DNA of 45,880 bases, from the NCBI RefSeq assembly GCF_025965075.1, contig NZ_JAOPXQ010000011.1:1-45880 (forward strand), written 5' to 3'. Made by a program: the position numbers and the translations under genes. This DNA is from Aeromicrobium sp. GTDB lineage: Bacteria; Actinomycetota; Actinomycetes; Propionibacteriales; Nocardioidaceae. Under the pieces are notes generated by a model. It was not told the origin of the DNA. It did no database searches and saw only the letters and a list, made by a program, of their open reading frames with translations. Shown piece after piece: positions 36,689 through 45,880 of this stretch; the stretch's first letter is position 1, and each line of letters opens with the position of its first letter.

Positions 36689-37084
36689 GTGGCCCTGATC
36701 GAGATCGTCCGCGAGGTACGTCTGACCCCCGCCGAGTCCTGGCGCCGCCTGACCGCCTGGGACCAGCACGGACGTTTCGTGCCGCTGACCCGGATCACGG
36801 TCACGCCGACCGGCTTCGACGCGTTCACCGGGATCGGACGGCTCGGCTTCCACGACCCGATGGAGATCGTCCGGTGGGACGACGAGTCGTTCTGCCGCCT
36901 GGAGAAGCGGGGCCGGGTCGTCACCGGGTGGGCCGAGCTCCAGGTCGAGCCGATCCCGAGCGGCAGCCGCGTGACGTGGCGCGAGGACATCCACGTCCGG
37001 GGCACCCCCCGCCTCGCCGACGGCCTCACCCGGGCCTCCAGCCGGGCCCTGTTCTCCCGCGTCATCGACGGGCTGCTGGCCTGA
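36689..37084 (+). CDS. SRPBCC/polyketide-cyclase-like small-ligand-binding protein
   Basis: 131 residues, leaderless GTG start. IEIVREVRLTPAESWRRLTAW at the N-terminus is the first strand and helix of the START/SRPBCC fold. The rest is a run of strands (FTGIGRLGF, MEIVRWDDESFCRLEKRGRVVTGWAELQVEPIPSGSRVTWREDI in pieces) and a final long helix. Members bind hydrophobic ligands in a cavity; the ligand is unknown. The gene lies between a MoxR ATPase gene (divergent) and a peptidase with its own promoter. SRPBCC proteins sit near CoxE/MoxR gene pairs in CO-dehydrogenase clusters (CoxG), so a link to that module is possible. Confidence 0.8.
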   Translation: MALIEIVREVRLTPAESWRRLTAWDQHGRFVPLTRITVTPTGFDAFTGIGRLGFHDPMEIVRWDDESFCRLEKRGRVVTGWAELQVEPIPSGSRVTWREDIHVRGTPRLADGLTRASSRALFSRVIDGLLA

Positions 37085-37095
37085 CGACCGGCACG

Positions 37096-37101
37096 TATGC
37101 T
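37096..37101 (+). promoter_or_regulatory. -10 hexamer TATGCT of the M20 peptidase gene
   Basis: TATGCT, six bases, ATG 37108. Only 23 bases separate the ATG from the SRPBCC stop codon, so this promoter is compact. Confidence 0.5.
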
Positions 37102-37107
37102 CGCCCC

Positions 37108-38400
37108 ATGGGCTACGCACCGGAGACCGAAGCACTCGAGATCTGCCGCGACCTGATCCGGATCGACACCAGCAACTTCGGTGACGCCTCGGGGCCGGGG
37201 GAGCGCAAGGCCGCCGAGCACGTCGCCGGTCTGCTCGCCGAGGTCGGCATCGAGTCGCAGATCCTGGAGTCCGAGCCCGGCCGGGCCAGCGTCGTGGCCC
37301 GCTGGGGCAACCAGGACTCTCCCCGCCCGGGACTGCTGATCCACGGCCACCTCGACGTCGTGCCCGCACAAGCCGCGGACTGGCGGGTCGACCCCTTCGC
37401 CGCCGAGGTCGTCGACGGCTACCTGATCGGCCGGGGTGCTGTCGACATGAAGGACTTCGACGGCATGCTGCTGTCGGTCGTCCGGGCCCGGCAGCGCGCC
37501 GGCTCGATCCCCGATCGCCCGATCACGCTGGTCTTCACCGCGGACGAGGAAGCCGGGGGAGTCCTCGGTGCCCACTGGCTCGTCGAGCACCACCCCGACC
37601 TGCTCGAGGGGTGCACCGAGGCGATCGGCGAGGTCGGTGGCTTCTCGACCGAGGTCGGCGGGCAGCGGCTCTACCTCATCGAGACCGGCGAGAAGGGCAT
37701 CTCGTGGATGCGGCTCCGGGCCCGCGGCACGGCGGGCCACGGATCGATGGGCAACAAGGACAACGCGCTGACGCACCTCGCCGGCGGGCTCCTGGCGCTG
37801 GGTGAGCACGAGTGGCCCGCCGAGCCGGGACCGTCGATGCAGCTCCTGCTGGCCAAGGTCCGCGAGCTGACCGGGTCCGACGGCACCCCCGACGAGGTGC
37901 TGGCCCACTTCGGTCCCGCGATCCGGATGATCGGCGCCGGCATGCGCAACACGACCAACGCGACGATGCTGCAGGCCGGCTACAAGCACAACGTCATCCC
38001 CGGCGAGGCGATCGCGTACGTCGACGGCCGCTTCCTGCCGGGCCACACCGACACGTTCACCCCGGCCGTCCAGGACATCGTCGGCGACCGGATCGCGGTC
38101 GAGCCCTACATGAGCCAGACCGCGCTGGAGTACGGCTTCGAGGGCGACCTCGTCGACGCCATGACGGTCGCCCTGCACAGCCAGGACCCCGACGCCCATA
38201 TCGCCCCGTTCCTGATGTCAGGCGGCACCGACGCCAAGGCCTGGAGCAAGCTGGGCATCACGTCCTACGGCTTCGTCCCGCTCCGGCTGCCCGCCGACCT
38301 GGACTTCACGGCGCTGTTCCACGGCGTCGACGAGCGCGTCCCGGTCGAGTCCCTCGAGTTCGGCGCCCGGGTCTTCGACGAGTTCCTCAACCTCGCCTGA
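37108..38400 (+). CDS. M20/M25/M40-family metallopeptidase
   Basis: 430 residues, leaderless ATG. Metal ligands of the di-zinc centre: H in LLIHGHLDVVP (about 77-87), D in GRGAVDMKDFDG, E-E in FTADEEAGG (general base and ligand), D/E in the IGEVGG region and H near the C-terminus (LFHGVDERVP). The lid domain lies in the middle (GTAGHGSMGNKDNALTHL). This fits the ArgE/DapE/CPG2-type aminoacylase or dipeptidase group that cleaves N-acyl amino acids or small peptides in the cytosol. Substrate unresolved. Followed by the palindromic repeat at 38414 and the convergent DUF5703 gene. Confidence 0.9.
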   Translation: MGYAPETEALEICRDLIRIDTSNFGDASGPGERKAAEHVAGLLAEVGIESQILESEPGRASVVARWGNQDSPRPGLLIHGHLDVVPAQAADWRVDPFAAEVVDGYLIGRGAVDMKDFDGMLLSVVRARQRAGSIPDRPITLVFTADEEAGGVLGAHWLVEHHPDLLEGCTEAIGEVGGFSTEVGGQRLYLIETGEKGISWMRLRARGTAGHGSMGNKDNALTHLAGGLLALGEHEWPAEPGPSMQLLLAKVRELTGSDGTPDEVLAHFGPAIRMIGAGMRNTTNATMLQAGYKHNVIPGEAIAYVDGRFLPGHTDTFTPAVQDIVGDRIAVEPYMSQTALEYGFEGDLVDAMTVALHSQDPDAHIAPFLMSGGTDAKAWSKLGITSYGFVPLRLPADLDFTALFHGVDERVPVESLEFGARVFDEFLNLA

Positions 38401-38413
38401 GCCCCCCACCCGG

Positions 38414-38493
38414 TGACGCGTGGGTTGCGCCCCGTGACGCGCGGGTTGTGCCCGGTCGTAACCCACTCGTCAGCGGGTGCAACCCACGCGTCA
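38414..38493. repeat. Four-copy palindromic repeat (two direct, two inverted units)
   Basis: Units: TGACGCGTGGGTTGC (38414-38428), TGACGCGCGGGTTGT (38435-38449), then inverted GTAACCCACTCGTCA (38458-38472) and GCAACCCACGCGTCA (38479-38493). Outer units are exact reverse complements over 15 bases; inner ones diverge. Unit spacing is 21 bases on each side, so the whole is a symmetric BIME-like element. It fills the 107-base gap between convergent genes and would form a long hairpin in RNA, so it may end transcripts from both sides. Confidence 0.8.
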
Positions 38494-38507
38494 GCGTTGG
38501 GGTGGGG

Positions 38508-38693
38508 TCAGAGGGTGCTGCGCATGCGGATGATCTTGCGGCGCAGGGTCACGGTGCGCTGACCCGTCCCGTCCTTGCGCAGGCGGTCGAGCTCCCAGCC
38601 CTGGTACTCGGCGGCGTCGGTCAGCATGCGGCACACGGCCGAGCGGGACTTGGTCCGGTCGATCGTGAGGTTCCAGAACTCGTACTCCAACAT
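38508..38693 (-). CDS. DUF5703 small protein
   Basis: 61 residues from ATG 38693, with AAAGGTGAG about 5 bases upstream. An in-frame ATG at 38726 would overlap the preceding gene and is less likely. The pattern MLEYEFWNLTIDRTKSRSAV, then WELDRLRKDGTGQRTVTLRR and a basic end KIIRMR matches DUF5703, a family of short actinobacterial proteins of unknown function. The middle helix LTDAAEYQGWEL and two C-terminal strands are typical. It follows the aldo/keto reductase stop by 19 bases and is probably co-transcribed with it. Confidence 0.82.
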   Translation of the reverse strand: MLEYEFWNLTIDRTKSRSAVCRMLTDAAEYQGWELDRLRKDGTGQRTVTLRRKIIRMRSTL

Positions 38694-38712
38694 CGGACTC
38701 ACCTTTCCCTGA

Positions 38713-39669
38713 CTAGCGCGCTGCATCCGACACGTCGTCGAGCGCCTGGACGATCTCGGCCGGCAGCTCGACGTCCTCCGCGGCCAGATTCTCCTGCAGC
38801 TGGGCGGTCGTGCGTGCCCCGATGATCGCTGCGGAGAGCTGGGGGCGGCCGAGCAGCCACGACAGGGCGACGTGGGCGATCGTCACGCCGAGCCCCTCCG
38901 ACGCCCGCGCGAGCGCCTCGACGACACCCGCCTTGGCGGGGGTGAGGTACTCACCGACGAAGCCGTCCCATCCCGGCGTCGCGGCGCGCGACCCGGTCGG
39001 CACGCCACCGCCGCGGTACTTGCCCGACAGCACGCCGCGGCCCAGCGGCGACCAGGCGAGGACGCCCATGCCCAGGTGGGCGGCGGCCGGGACGACCTCG
39101 GCCTCGGGGTCGCGGTTGACCAACGAGTACTCGACCTGCGTGCTGACCAGCGGCACCGCCTCGGCGCGGGCCGCGAGCCACGTCTGGGCGATGCCGGTCT
39201 GCCAGCCGGTGAAGTTGGACAGGCCGACGTAGCGGGTCCGGCCCGTACGCACGGCGTGCTCGAGGGCTGCCAGCGTCTCCTCGAGGGGCACGTCGGGGTC
39301 CGGCGTGTGGATCTGCCACAGGTCGAGGTGATCGGTGCCGAGCTGACGCAGCGACACGTCGAGCTGGTCGAGGAGGGCGCGGCGCGAGCCGTCCCGGACG
39401 ACGTGGCCGCCACGACGACCGAAGCCGGCCTTGCCGGCCAGCACGATCCGGTCGCGGACCCCGGCCTTGGCGACCAGCGTCCCGAGCAGCTCCTCGCACG
39501 CCCCGTCGCCATAGATCGGCGCGGTGTCGACGAGCGTCCCGCCGGCGTCGAGGAAGGTCGCGAGCTGCTCCTCGGCGTCGTAGGAGTCCACGGCACTGCC
39601 CCAGGTCATGGTGCCGAGCGCCAACCTGGAGACCTCGAGCCCTGAGCGACCGACCCGGCGATACTGCAT
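38713..39669 (-). CDS. Aldo/keto reductase
   Basis: 318 residues, ATG 39669. Catalytic tetrad: D in LVDTAPIYGDG (about 47), Y53 in the same segment, K in LAGKAGFG (about 80), H in LWQIHTPDP (about 121). NADPH-binding signatures appear in the C-terminal part (WSPLGRGVLSGKY and IIGARTTAQLQENL). Length and motifs match the AKR family that reduces aldehydes and ketones with NADPH; substrate is not predictable. TAGCCT and 6 bases precede the ATG, a leaderless start. Divergent from uppP with 48 bases between start codons. Downstream is DUF5703, likely co-transcribed. Confidence 0.9.
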   Translation of the reverse strand: MQYRRVGRSGLEVSRLALGTMTWGSAVDSYDAEEQLATFLDAGGTLVDTAPIYGDGACEELLGTLVAKAGVRDRIVLAGKAGFGRRGGHVVRDGSRRALLDQLDVSLRQLGTDHLDLWQIHTPDPDVPLEETLAALEHAVRTGRTRYVGLSNFTGWQTGIAQTWLAARAEAVPLVSTQVEYSLVNRDPEAEVVPAAAHLGMGVLAWSPLGRGVLSGKYRGGGVPTGSRAATPGWDGFVGEYLTPAKAGVVEALARASEGLGVTIAHVALSWLLGRPQLSAAIIGARTTAQLQENLAAEDVELPAEIVQALDDVSDAAR

Positions 39670-39675
39670 GCGGCA

Positions 39676-39711
39676 AGGCTAGTCGGGCGGGGGAAGTCCG
39701 CCCGGTAGGCT
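39676..39711. promoter_or_regulatory. Divergent leaderless promoters of AKR and uppP
   Basis: Minus-strand TAGCCT (39681-39676) then 6 bases to ATG 39669. Plus-strand TAGGCT (39706-39711) then 6 bases to GTG 39718. Confidence 0.55.
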
Positions 39712-39717
39712 CGCACG

Positions 39718-40554
39718 GTGGATTTCTTCCGAGCTGTCGTCCTTGGAGTGATCCAGGGCCTGACTGAGTTCCTTCCCATCTCCAGCAGCGCACACCTCGC
39801 GATCTTCCCGCGGTTCTTCGGCTGGGACGATCCCGGCGCGTCGTTCACCGCGGTGATCCAGATCGGCACGGAGCTCGCGGTCCTGATCTACTTCTGGCGG
39901 GACATCGTCACGATCGCCTCGGGCTGGCTCCGCGGGCTCGTCAGCGCCGACGCCCGGACGGCGCTCGAGTGGCGCATGGGCTGGTTCGTCATCATCGGAT
40001 CGGTGCCGATCGTGATCCTCGGGCTGCTGTTCCAGGACACCATCAAGCACGAGTTCCGCCGGGTCGCCCTCATCGCGGTCGCGCTGATCGTGTTCGGCCT
40101 GGTCCTCGGTCTCGCCGAGCGGGTCGGCCGCAAGACGCGCGCGATCGAGGAGCTGACGCTGCGTCACGCGGTCCTGTTCGGCCTCGCCCAGGCCTGCGCC
40201 CTGTTCCCGGGCGTGTCACGCTCCGGCGGCACGATCAGCATGGGCCTGTTCCTGGGCTACGAGCGCCGCGCCGCGACGCGCTACGCCTTCCTGCTCGCGA
40301 TCCCGGCCGTGCTGGGCGCCGGCATCTTCAACCTCAAGGACATCCCCGGCGGGGAGAACGCCTACGGCACCGGCCCGACGATCGTCGCGACGGTCGTGTC
40401 GTTCATCGTCGGACTCGCGATCATCCACTGGCTGCTGGAGTACGTCAGCAAGAAGTCGTACGCGCCGTTCGTGATCTACCGCGTGGCGCTGGGCGTGCTC
40501 GTGCTGGTCCTGGTCGGCACCGGGGCGCTCACGTCCACTGTCGCCGTCAGCTGA
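39718..40554 (+). CDS. uppP: Undecaprenyl-diphosphatase (UppP/BacA)
   Basis: 278 residues, eight or so hydrophobic helices. Diagnostic motifs: GLTEFLPISSSAHL (about 15-28), catalytic glutamates and serine, and PGVSRSGGTISMG (about 163-175). It removes the pyrophosphate from undecaprenyl pyrophosphate to recycle the lipid carrier of peptidoglycan synthesis and causes bacitracin resistance when overproduced. Length is normal. Leaderless GTG start. Converges on corA with a single base between stop codons. Confidence 0.95.
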   Translation: MDFFRAVVLGVIQGLTEFLPISSSAHLAIFPRFFGWDDPGASFTAVIQIGTELAVLIYFWRDIVTIASGWLRGLVSADARTALEWRMGWFVIIGSVPIVILGLLFQDTIKHEFRRVALIAVALIVFGLVLGLAERVGRKTRAIEELTLRHAVLFGLAQACALFPGVSRSGGTISMGLFLGYERRAATRYAFLLAIPAVLGAGIFNLKDIPGGENAYGTGPTIVATVVSFIVGLAIIHWLLEYVSKKSYAPFVIYRVALGVLVLVLVGTGALTSTVAVS

Positions 40555-40555
40555 C

Positions 40556-41515
40556 TCAGAGCCAGCCGGAGCGCTTGAACCGCCAGTAGATGTAGAGGCA
40601 CAGGCCGCCGATGACCGCGAGACAGGCCGGATAGCCGTACGTCCAGGACAGCTCCGGCATGTGGTCGAAGTTCATGCCGTAGATCCCGGCGATCGCCGTC
40701 GGCACCGCGAAGATCGTGGCGCCGGCGGTCAGCTTCCGCATGTCCTCGTTCTGCTGCACGCTGAGCTGCGCCAGGTGCGCCTGCAGGGCGTTGTCGAGCA
40801 GGTGATCGATCGAGTCGATCGCCTCCGCGGCACGGGAGAGGTGGTCGGCGATGTCGCGGAAGTACGGTCGGGCGTCCTCGGGCTGGGCCGACGTCGCCAG
40901 CCGGGTGACGGGCTCGCGCAGCGGCAGCACGGCCCGACGGAACTCGAGCGTCTCCCGCTTGAGCCGGTAGATGCGGCTCGAGTCGTTCGAGCGCTCGGCC
41001 GAGAACACCGAGGTCTCGACCTCCTGGACGTCGACCTCGAGCTCCGCGGCGACGTCCTCGTAGTGGTCCACGATCGAGTCGACCACGGCGTACAGCGCCG
41101 CGGTGGGGCCGTGCGACAGCGGCTCGATCATGCGCTCGGCGGCCTTGCGGGCCCCCGTGAGGGTCGGTCCGCCGTGACGCACCGTCAGGAGGTAGTTCTC
41201 GCCCAGGAAGATGTTGATCTCGTGGGTCGTGATGTCGTCGTCGTCATATGTCACCGTGCGGATCGAGATGAACGTGTGGTCGCGGTAGCGCTCGACCTTG
41301 GGCCGCTGGTGGGCCTCCAGGGCGTCCTCGACCGCCAACGGGTGCAGGTGCAGCGAGTCCGCGACCCGGTGCAGCTCGTCCGCCGTGGGGTTGCCGATGC
41401 CGATCCACAGGAAGTCGGCGTCGCCGAGCCCCGCCAGCGCGGCCTCGATCGAGGAGGTGTCGTGCTCGGTCGTCTCGCGGACGCCGTCGCGATAGACGGC
41501 GCAGTCGATGATCAC
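40556..41515 (-). CDS. corA: CorA-family magnesium/cobalt channel
   Basis: 319 residues from GTG 41515, preceded by CAGAAT and 6 bases. Two out-of-frame ATGs (41523, 41517) precede it. The GMN signature is present in IAGIYGMNFDHMPELSWTYG (about 272-291), following TM1 (LTAGATIFAVPTAIAG) and preceding TM2 (YPACLAVIGGLCLYIYW). The N-terminal cytosolic domain is typical, with the long helix (LEVDVQEVETSVFSAERSND) and the middle RVADSLHLHPLAVED segment. CorA channels take up Mg2+ down the electrochemical gradient. Probably an independent transcription unit. Confidence 0.93.
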   Translation of the reverse strand: MIIDCAVYRDGVRETTEHDTSSIEAALAGLGDADFLWIGIGNPTADELHRVADSLHLHPLAVEDALEAHQRPKVERYRDHTFISIRTVTYDDDDITTHEINIFLGENYLLTVRHGGPTLTGARKAAERMIEPLSHGPTAALYAVVDSIVDHYEDVAAELEVDVQEVETSVFSAERSNDSSRIYRLKRETLEFRRAVLPLREPVTRLATSAQPEDARPYFRDIADHLSRAAEAIDSIDHLLDNALQAHLAQLSVQQNEDMRKLTAGATIFAVPTAIAGIYGMNFDHMPELSWTYGYPACLAVIGGLCLYIYWRFKRSGWL

Positions 41516-41577
41516 ATCGACATTCTGCCTCCCCCTGACGAACCCCGGCCGTCGACAGGCCGCAACCGGCCAGCAGA

Positions 41578-41583
41578 TACGCT
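41578..41583 (+). promoter_or_regulatory. -10 hexamer TACGCT of mshC
   Basis: TACGCT, six bases, ATG 41590. The corA start is 63 bases away on the other strand, so this is a divergent pair. Confidence 0.5.
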
Positions 41584-41589
41584 CGAGCC

Positions 41590-42816
41590 ATGCGCAGCTG
41601 GTCCGGTCCCGAGATCCCGTCACTCGGCGAGCTGGGGCTCGGCAACGGGCCCGCCGTCACGGTCCACGACACGTCCGCCGGGGCGGTGCGCACGGTCGAC
41701 CCGGAGGGCCAGGCCCGCCTGTACGTCTGCGGGATCACGCCGTACGACGCGACGCACATGGGGCACGCCGCGACGTACCTCGCCTTCGACCTGCTGCAGC
41801 GCGCCTGGCGCGACCGTGGGCTCGACGTGACCTACACGCAGAACGTGACCGATGTCGACGACCCGCTGCTCGAGCGGGCGCTCGCGACCGGCATGGACTG
41901 GGTCGAGCTGGCCGAGCGGGAGACCGAGCTGTTCCGCCAGGACATGACGGCGCTGCGCATCATCCCGCCGGCGCACTACGTCGGGGCGGTCGAGTCGATC
42001 GACCTGGTGGTCGACCTGGTCGAGAAGCTCCAGCGGGCCGGCGCGGTCTACCTGGTCGACGACGACCTCTACTTCGACGTCCACGCCGACGCGGGCTTCG
42101 GTCTCGTGTCCGGCCTGGACGAGGACGTCATGCTCACGATCTTCCCGGAGCGCGGGGGAGACCCCGACCGGCCGGGCAAGAAGCACCCGCTCGACTGCCT
42201 GCTGTGGCAGGCCGAGCGGCCGGACGACCCGTCCTGGGAGACCCGGCTCGGCAGTGGGCGTCCCGGCTGGCACGTCGAGTGTGCCGCGATCGCGCTGCAC
42301 CACCTCGGCACGGCGTTCGACGTGCAGGGCGGCGGCTCGGACCTGGTCTTCCCGCACCACGAGATGTCCGCCTCGGAGGCGACCGTCGCGACGCACCAGC
42401 CGTTCGCCCGGTCCTACGTGCACGCCGGCATGGTCGGCTACCAGGGCGAGAAGATGTCCAAGTCCAAGGGCAACCTCGTGCTGGTCTCCCGCCTGCGCGC
42501 GGACGGGCACGATCCCATGGCGATCCGGCTGGCGCTGCTGGCCCACCACTACCGCAGCGACTGGGAGTGGACGCACGACGACATCACGACCGCCGAAGCC
42601 AGGCTCGCCCGGTGGCGCGACGCCCTGACCCGCACGATCGCCCCGTCCGGCGATGCCGTGCTGGAGCGGATCCGCGCCGCCATGGCCGACGACCTGGACG
42701 CACCGGCCGCCCTCGCGGCGGTCGACGCCTGGGCCGCCGACGACTCCGGTGAGGACCCGCAGGCCAACCGGACGATCCACAGCGCGCTGGACGCGCTGCT
42801 CGGCATCGCCCTGTAG
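41590..42816 (+). CDS. mshC: Mycothiol biosynthesis cysteine:GlcN-Ins ligase (MshC)
   Basis: 408 residues. It is a paralogue of cysteinyl-tRNA synthetase: zinc site cysteine and HIGH-like [15 protein letters not shown] (about 49-63), zinc/cysteine ligands in [24 protein letters not shown], and KMSKSKGN from about 288. The N-terminus [13 protein letters not shown] (instead of a tRNA-synthetase start) and the lack of an anticodon-binding domain are typical of MshC. It ligates cysteine to 1-D-myo-inosityl-glucosaminide using ATP to make Cys-GlcN-Ins, the third step of mycothiol synthesis. Mycothiol is restricted to Actinobacteria, which dates the window's lineage. Confidence 0.95.
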   Translation: MRSWSGPEIPSLGELGLGNGPAVTVHDTSAGAVRTVDPEGQARLYVCGITPYDATHMGHAATYLAFDLLQRAWRDRGLDVTYTQNVTDVDDPLLERALATGMDWVELAERETELFRQDMTALRIIPPAHYVGAVESIDLVVDLVEKLQRAGAVYLVDDDLYFDVHADAGFGLVSGLDEDVMLTIFPERGGDPDRPGKKHPLDCLLWQAERPDDPSWETRLGSGRPGWHVECAAIALHHLGTAFDVQGGGSDLVFPHHEMSASEATVATHQPFARSYVHAGMVGYQGEKMSKSKGNLVLVSRLRADGHDPMAIRLALLAHHYRSDWEWTHDDITTAEARLARWRDALTRTIAPSGDAVLERIRAAMADDLDAPAALAAVDAWAADDSGEDPQANRTIHSALDALLGIAL

Positions 42817-42853
42817 GAGTTCACCGCGGCCACTGGGTCCGCGAGCGCAGGGG

Positions 42854-43705
42854 CTACTCCGGGTCGACGTTGCGGCGGCGCAGGTAGCGCTCGAACTCCC
42901 GGGCGATCGCGTCACCGCTGGCCTCGGGGAGCTCGCTGGTGTCCCGCTCGTTCTCGAGCGCCTCGACGTACTCGGCGATCTCGTCGTCGCGGGACGTGAG
43001 GTCCTCGGCGCCGCGCTGCCACGCGTCGGTCATCTCGGCCAGGACGCCCTGGGGGAGCGGCATGCCCATGGCGTCCTCGAGCGCGTGGAGCAGGGCCAGC
43101 GTCGCCTTGGGGCATGGCGGCTCGGCGAGGTAGTGCGGCACGGCGGCCCACAGCGAGGCCGCGGCGATGCCCTCCTGCACGGCGATCTCGTTGAGCACCG
43201 AGGTGATCCCGATGGGGCCGTGGTAGCGCGACGGCTGCAGCGACATGCGCTCCATCAGCGCCGCATCGTTGGTCGACCCGGTGACCGGCACGGGGCGGGT
43301 GTGGGGCGAGTCGGCCAGCAGCGCGCCGAGCGTCACCAGCTCGGTGACCCCGGCCAGCTTCGCGACGCCGATGACGGTCGAGCAGAAGGCCTTCCAGCGG
43401 AAGTTGGGCTCGGGCGCGCGCAGCAGCAACACGTCGCGATCACCGCGGGGCGGACGGGCGTGGAAGACCTGCGGCGCGGGCCACGTGATGAGTCGCTCGC
43501 CGTCGTCGCCCGCGAGCACGTGCGGACGGTGCATCTGGAAGTCGTAGTACTCCTCCGGGTCGAGCTCGATCAGCAGCTCGGCGTCCCACTCCTCGATGAG
43601 GTGGTCGACCGTCCCCGACGCCGCGTCGGCGGCATCGTTCCAGCCCTCGAACGCGGCCACCATCCATGGGTCGCGGAGCTGCGGGATCTCAGAAGAAGCT
43701 GTCAC
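42854..43705 (-). CDS. PAC2-family protein
   Basis: 283 residues, GTG 43705. PAC2 landmarks: DPWMVAAFEGWNDAADAAS at the N-terminus, FQMHRPHVLAGDDGERLITWP, then LVTLGALLADSPHTRPVPV and the later LNEIAVQEGIAAASLWAAVPHYLAE. A carboxy tail (DEIAEYVEALENERDTSELP) is charged. These proteins are archaeal/eukaryal proteasome-assembly-chaperone relatives. In actinobacteria, which often have proteasomes, their role is unproven. TAGGCT and 6 bases precede the start, so a leaderless mRNA is likely. It converges on mshC (37-base gap). Confidence 0.88.
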   Translation of the reverse strand: MTASSEIPQLRDPWMVAAFEGWNDAADAASGTVDHLIEEWDAELLIELDPEEYYDFQMHRPHVLAGDDGERLITWPAPQVFHARPPRGDRDVLLLRAPEPNFRWKAFCSTVIGVAKLAGVTELVTLGALLADSPHTRPVPVTGSTNDAALMERMSLQPSRYHGPIGITSVLNEIAVQEGIAAASLWAAVPHYLAEPPCPKATLALLHALEDAMGMPLPQGVLAEMTDAWQRGAEDLTSRDDEIAEYVEALENERDTSELPEASGDAIAREFERYLRRRNVDPE

Positions 43706-43711
43706 TCCACC

Positions 43712-43717
43712 AGCCTA
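43712..43717 (-). promoter_or_regulatory. -10 hexamer TAGGCT of the PAC2 gene
   Basis: Minus-strand TAGGCT followed by six bases and GTG 43705. Confidence 0.5.
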
Positions 43718-43814
43718 TAGCCGCAACGCTCCAGACCCACGTGAGCACGCGAACGTGACCATGCGCGAGCGGAGCGAGCGAGGCCGGCCCGGTGCGAGCG
43801 CCAGCTGGGGGCAC

Positions 43815-43841
43815 CTCCCGCCTGCGGGGGAGTAGCGGGAG
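43815..43841 (-). terminator. Hairpin downstream of metH
   Basis: CTCCCGC (43815-43821) pairs with GCGGGAG (43835-43841) across 13 bases. It lies 30 bases beyond the metH stop (43871-43873) in the 165-base gap before the PAC2 start; a U-tract is not seen. The surrounding GCCAGCTGGGGGCACCTCCCG resembles a dispersed hairpin I recall from Streptomyces intergenic DNA, but I cannot confirm this. Confidence 0.4.
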
Positions 43842-43870
43842 TGAGCGGCGACGAAGGAACCGCGTCCGGC

Positions 43871-45880
<2,010 letters not shown>

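Overview
The window is GC-rich DNA, densely coded on both strands, with GTG starts and short or overlapping gene junctions. A mycothiol ligase (mshC), mycobacterial-type PAP2 enzymes, a DUF5703 protein, PAC2 and DevR/DevS-type regulators place it in the Actinobacteria. The gene mix suggests Nocardioidaceae or a relative, but the genus is only a guess. No tRNA, rRNA, CRISPR array or insertion sequence was seen. No gene-free stretch exceeds about 205 bases.

Region 1 (1-19440) looks like a stress or low-oxygen island. It starts with a cut-off MMPL exporter, a cardiolipin synthase remnant, a PLDc_N/SHOCT membrane protein and a small unknown protein. Two tandem LuxR regulators follow: a MalT-type one with an ATPase and a shorter one without. 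Next come two operon-like runs: universal stress protein (USP), zinc alcohol dehydrogenase, USP-like; and tandem USP, PRC-barrel/MgtE_N-like protein, atypical Nramp. After these are another tandem USP, a two-domain DUF4389 membrane protein, a DevR/DosR-like regulator facing a two-GAF DevS-like kinase, a tandem USP with a HemG-like flavodoxin, a GAF-LuxR regulator and an acyl-CoA synthetase. Two promoter motif families recur here. One is a DosR-box-like element (consensus GGGACCTTGGTCCC). The other is a dyad, TCACCC-N5-GGGTGA, placed 22-23 bases upstream of a weak -10 hexamer at four promoters, with a fifth weaker copy.

Region 2 (19441-38400) carries envelope, lipid and housekeeping genes. They include an App1-type phosphatase, an AAA+/VWA pair, RNase H, two AUR1-like PAP2 proteins, a GT39-like membrane glycosyltransferase, DoxX, a drug exporter, an EEP-family protein, a CPBP protein preceded by a possible leader peptide, a secreted GH16 enzyme, a second MoxR/CoxE-VWA pair, an SRPBCC protein and an M20 peptidase.

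Region 3 (38401-45880) opens with a four-copy palindromic repeat. It continues with DUF5703, an aldo/keto reductase, uppP, corA, mshC, PAC2 and the 3' part of metH, which runs off the window. Many genes in regions 2 and 3 have a TANNNT hexamer 6-7 bases before the start codon, the pattern expected of leaderless transcripts.
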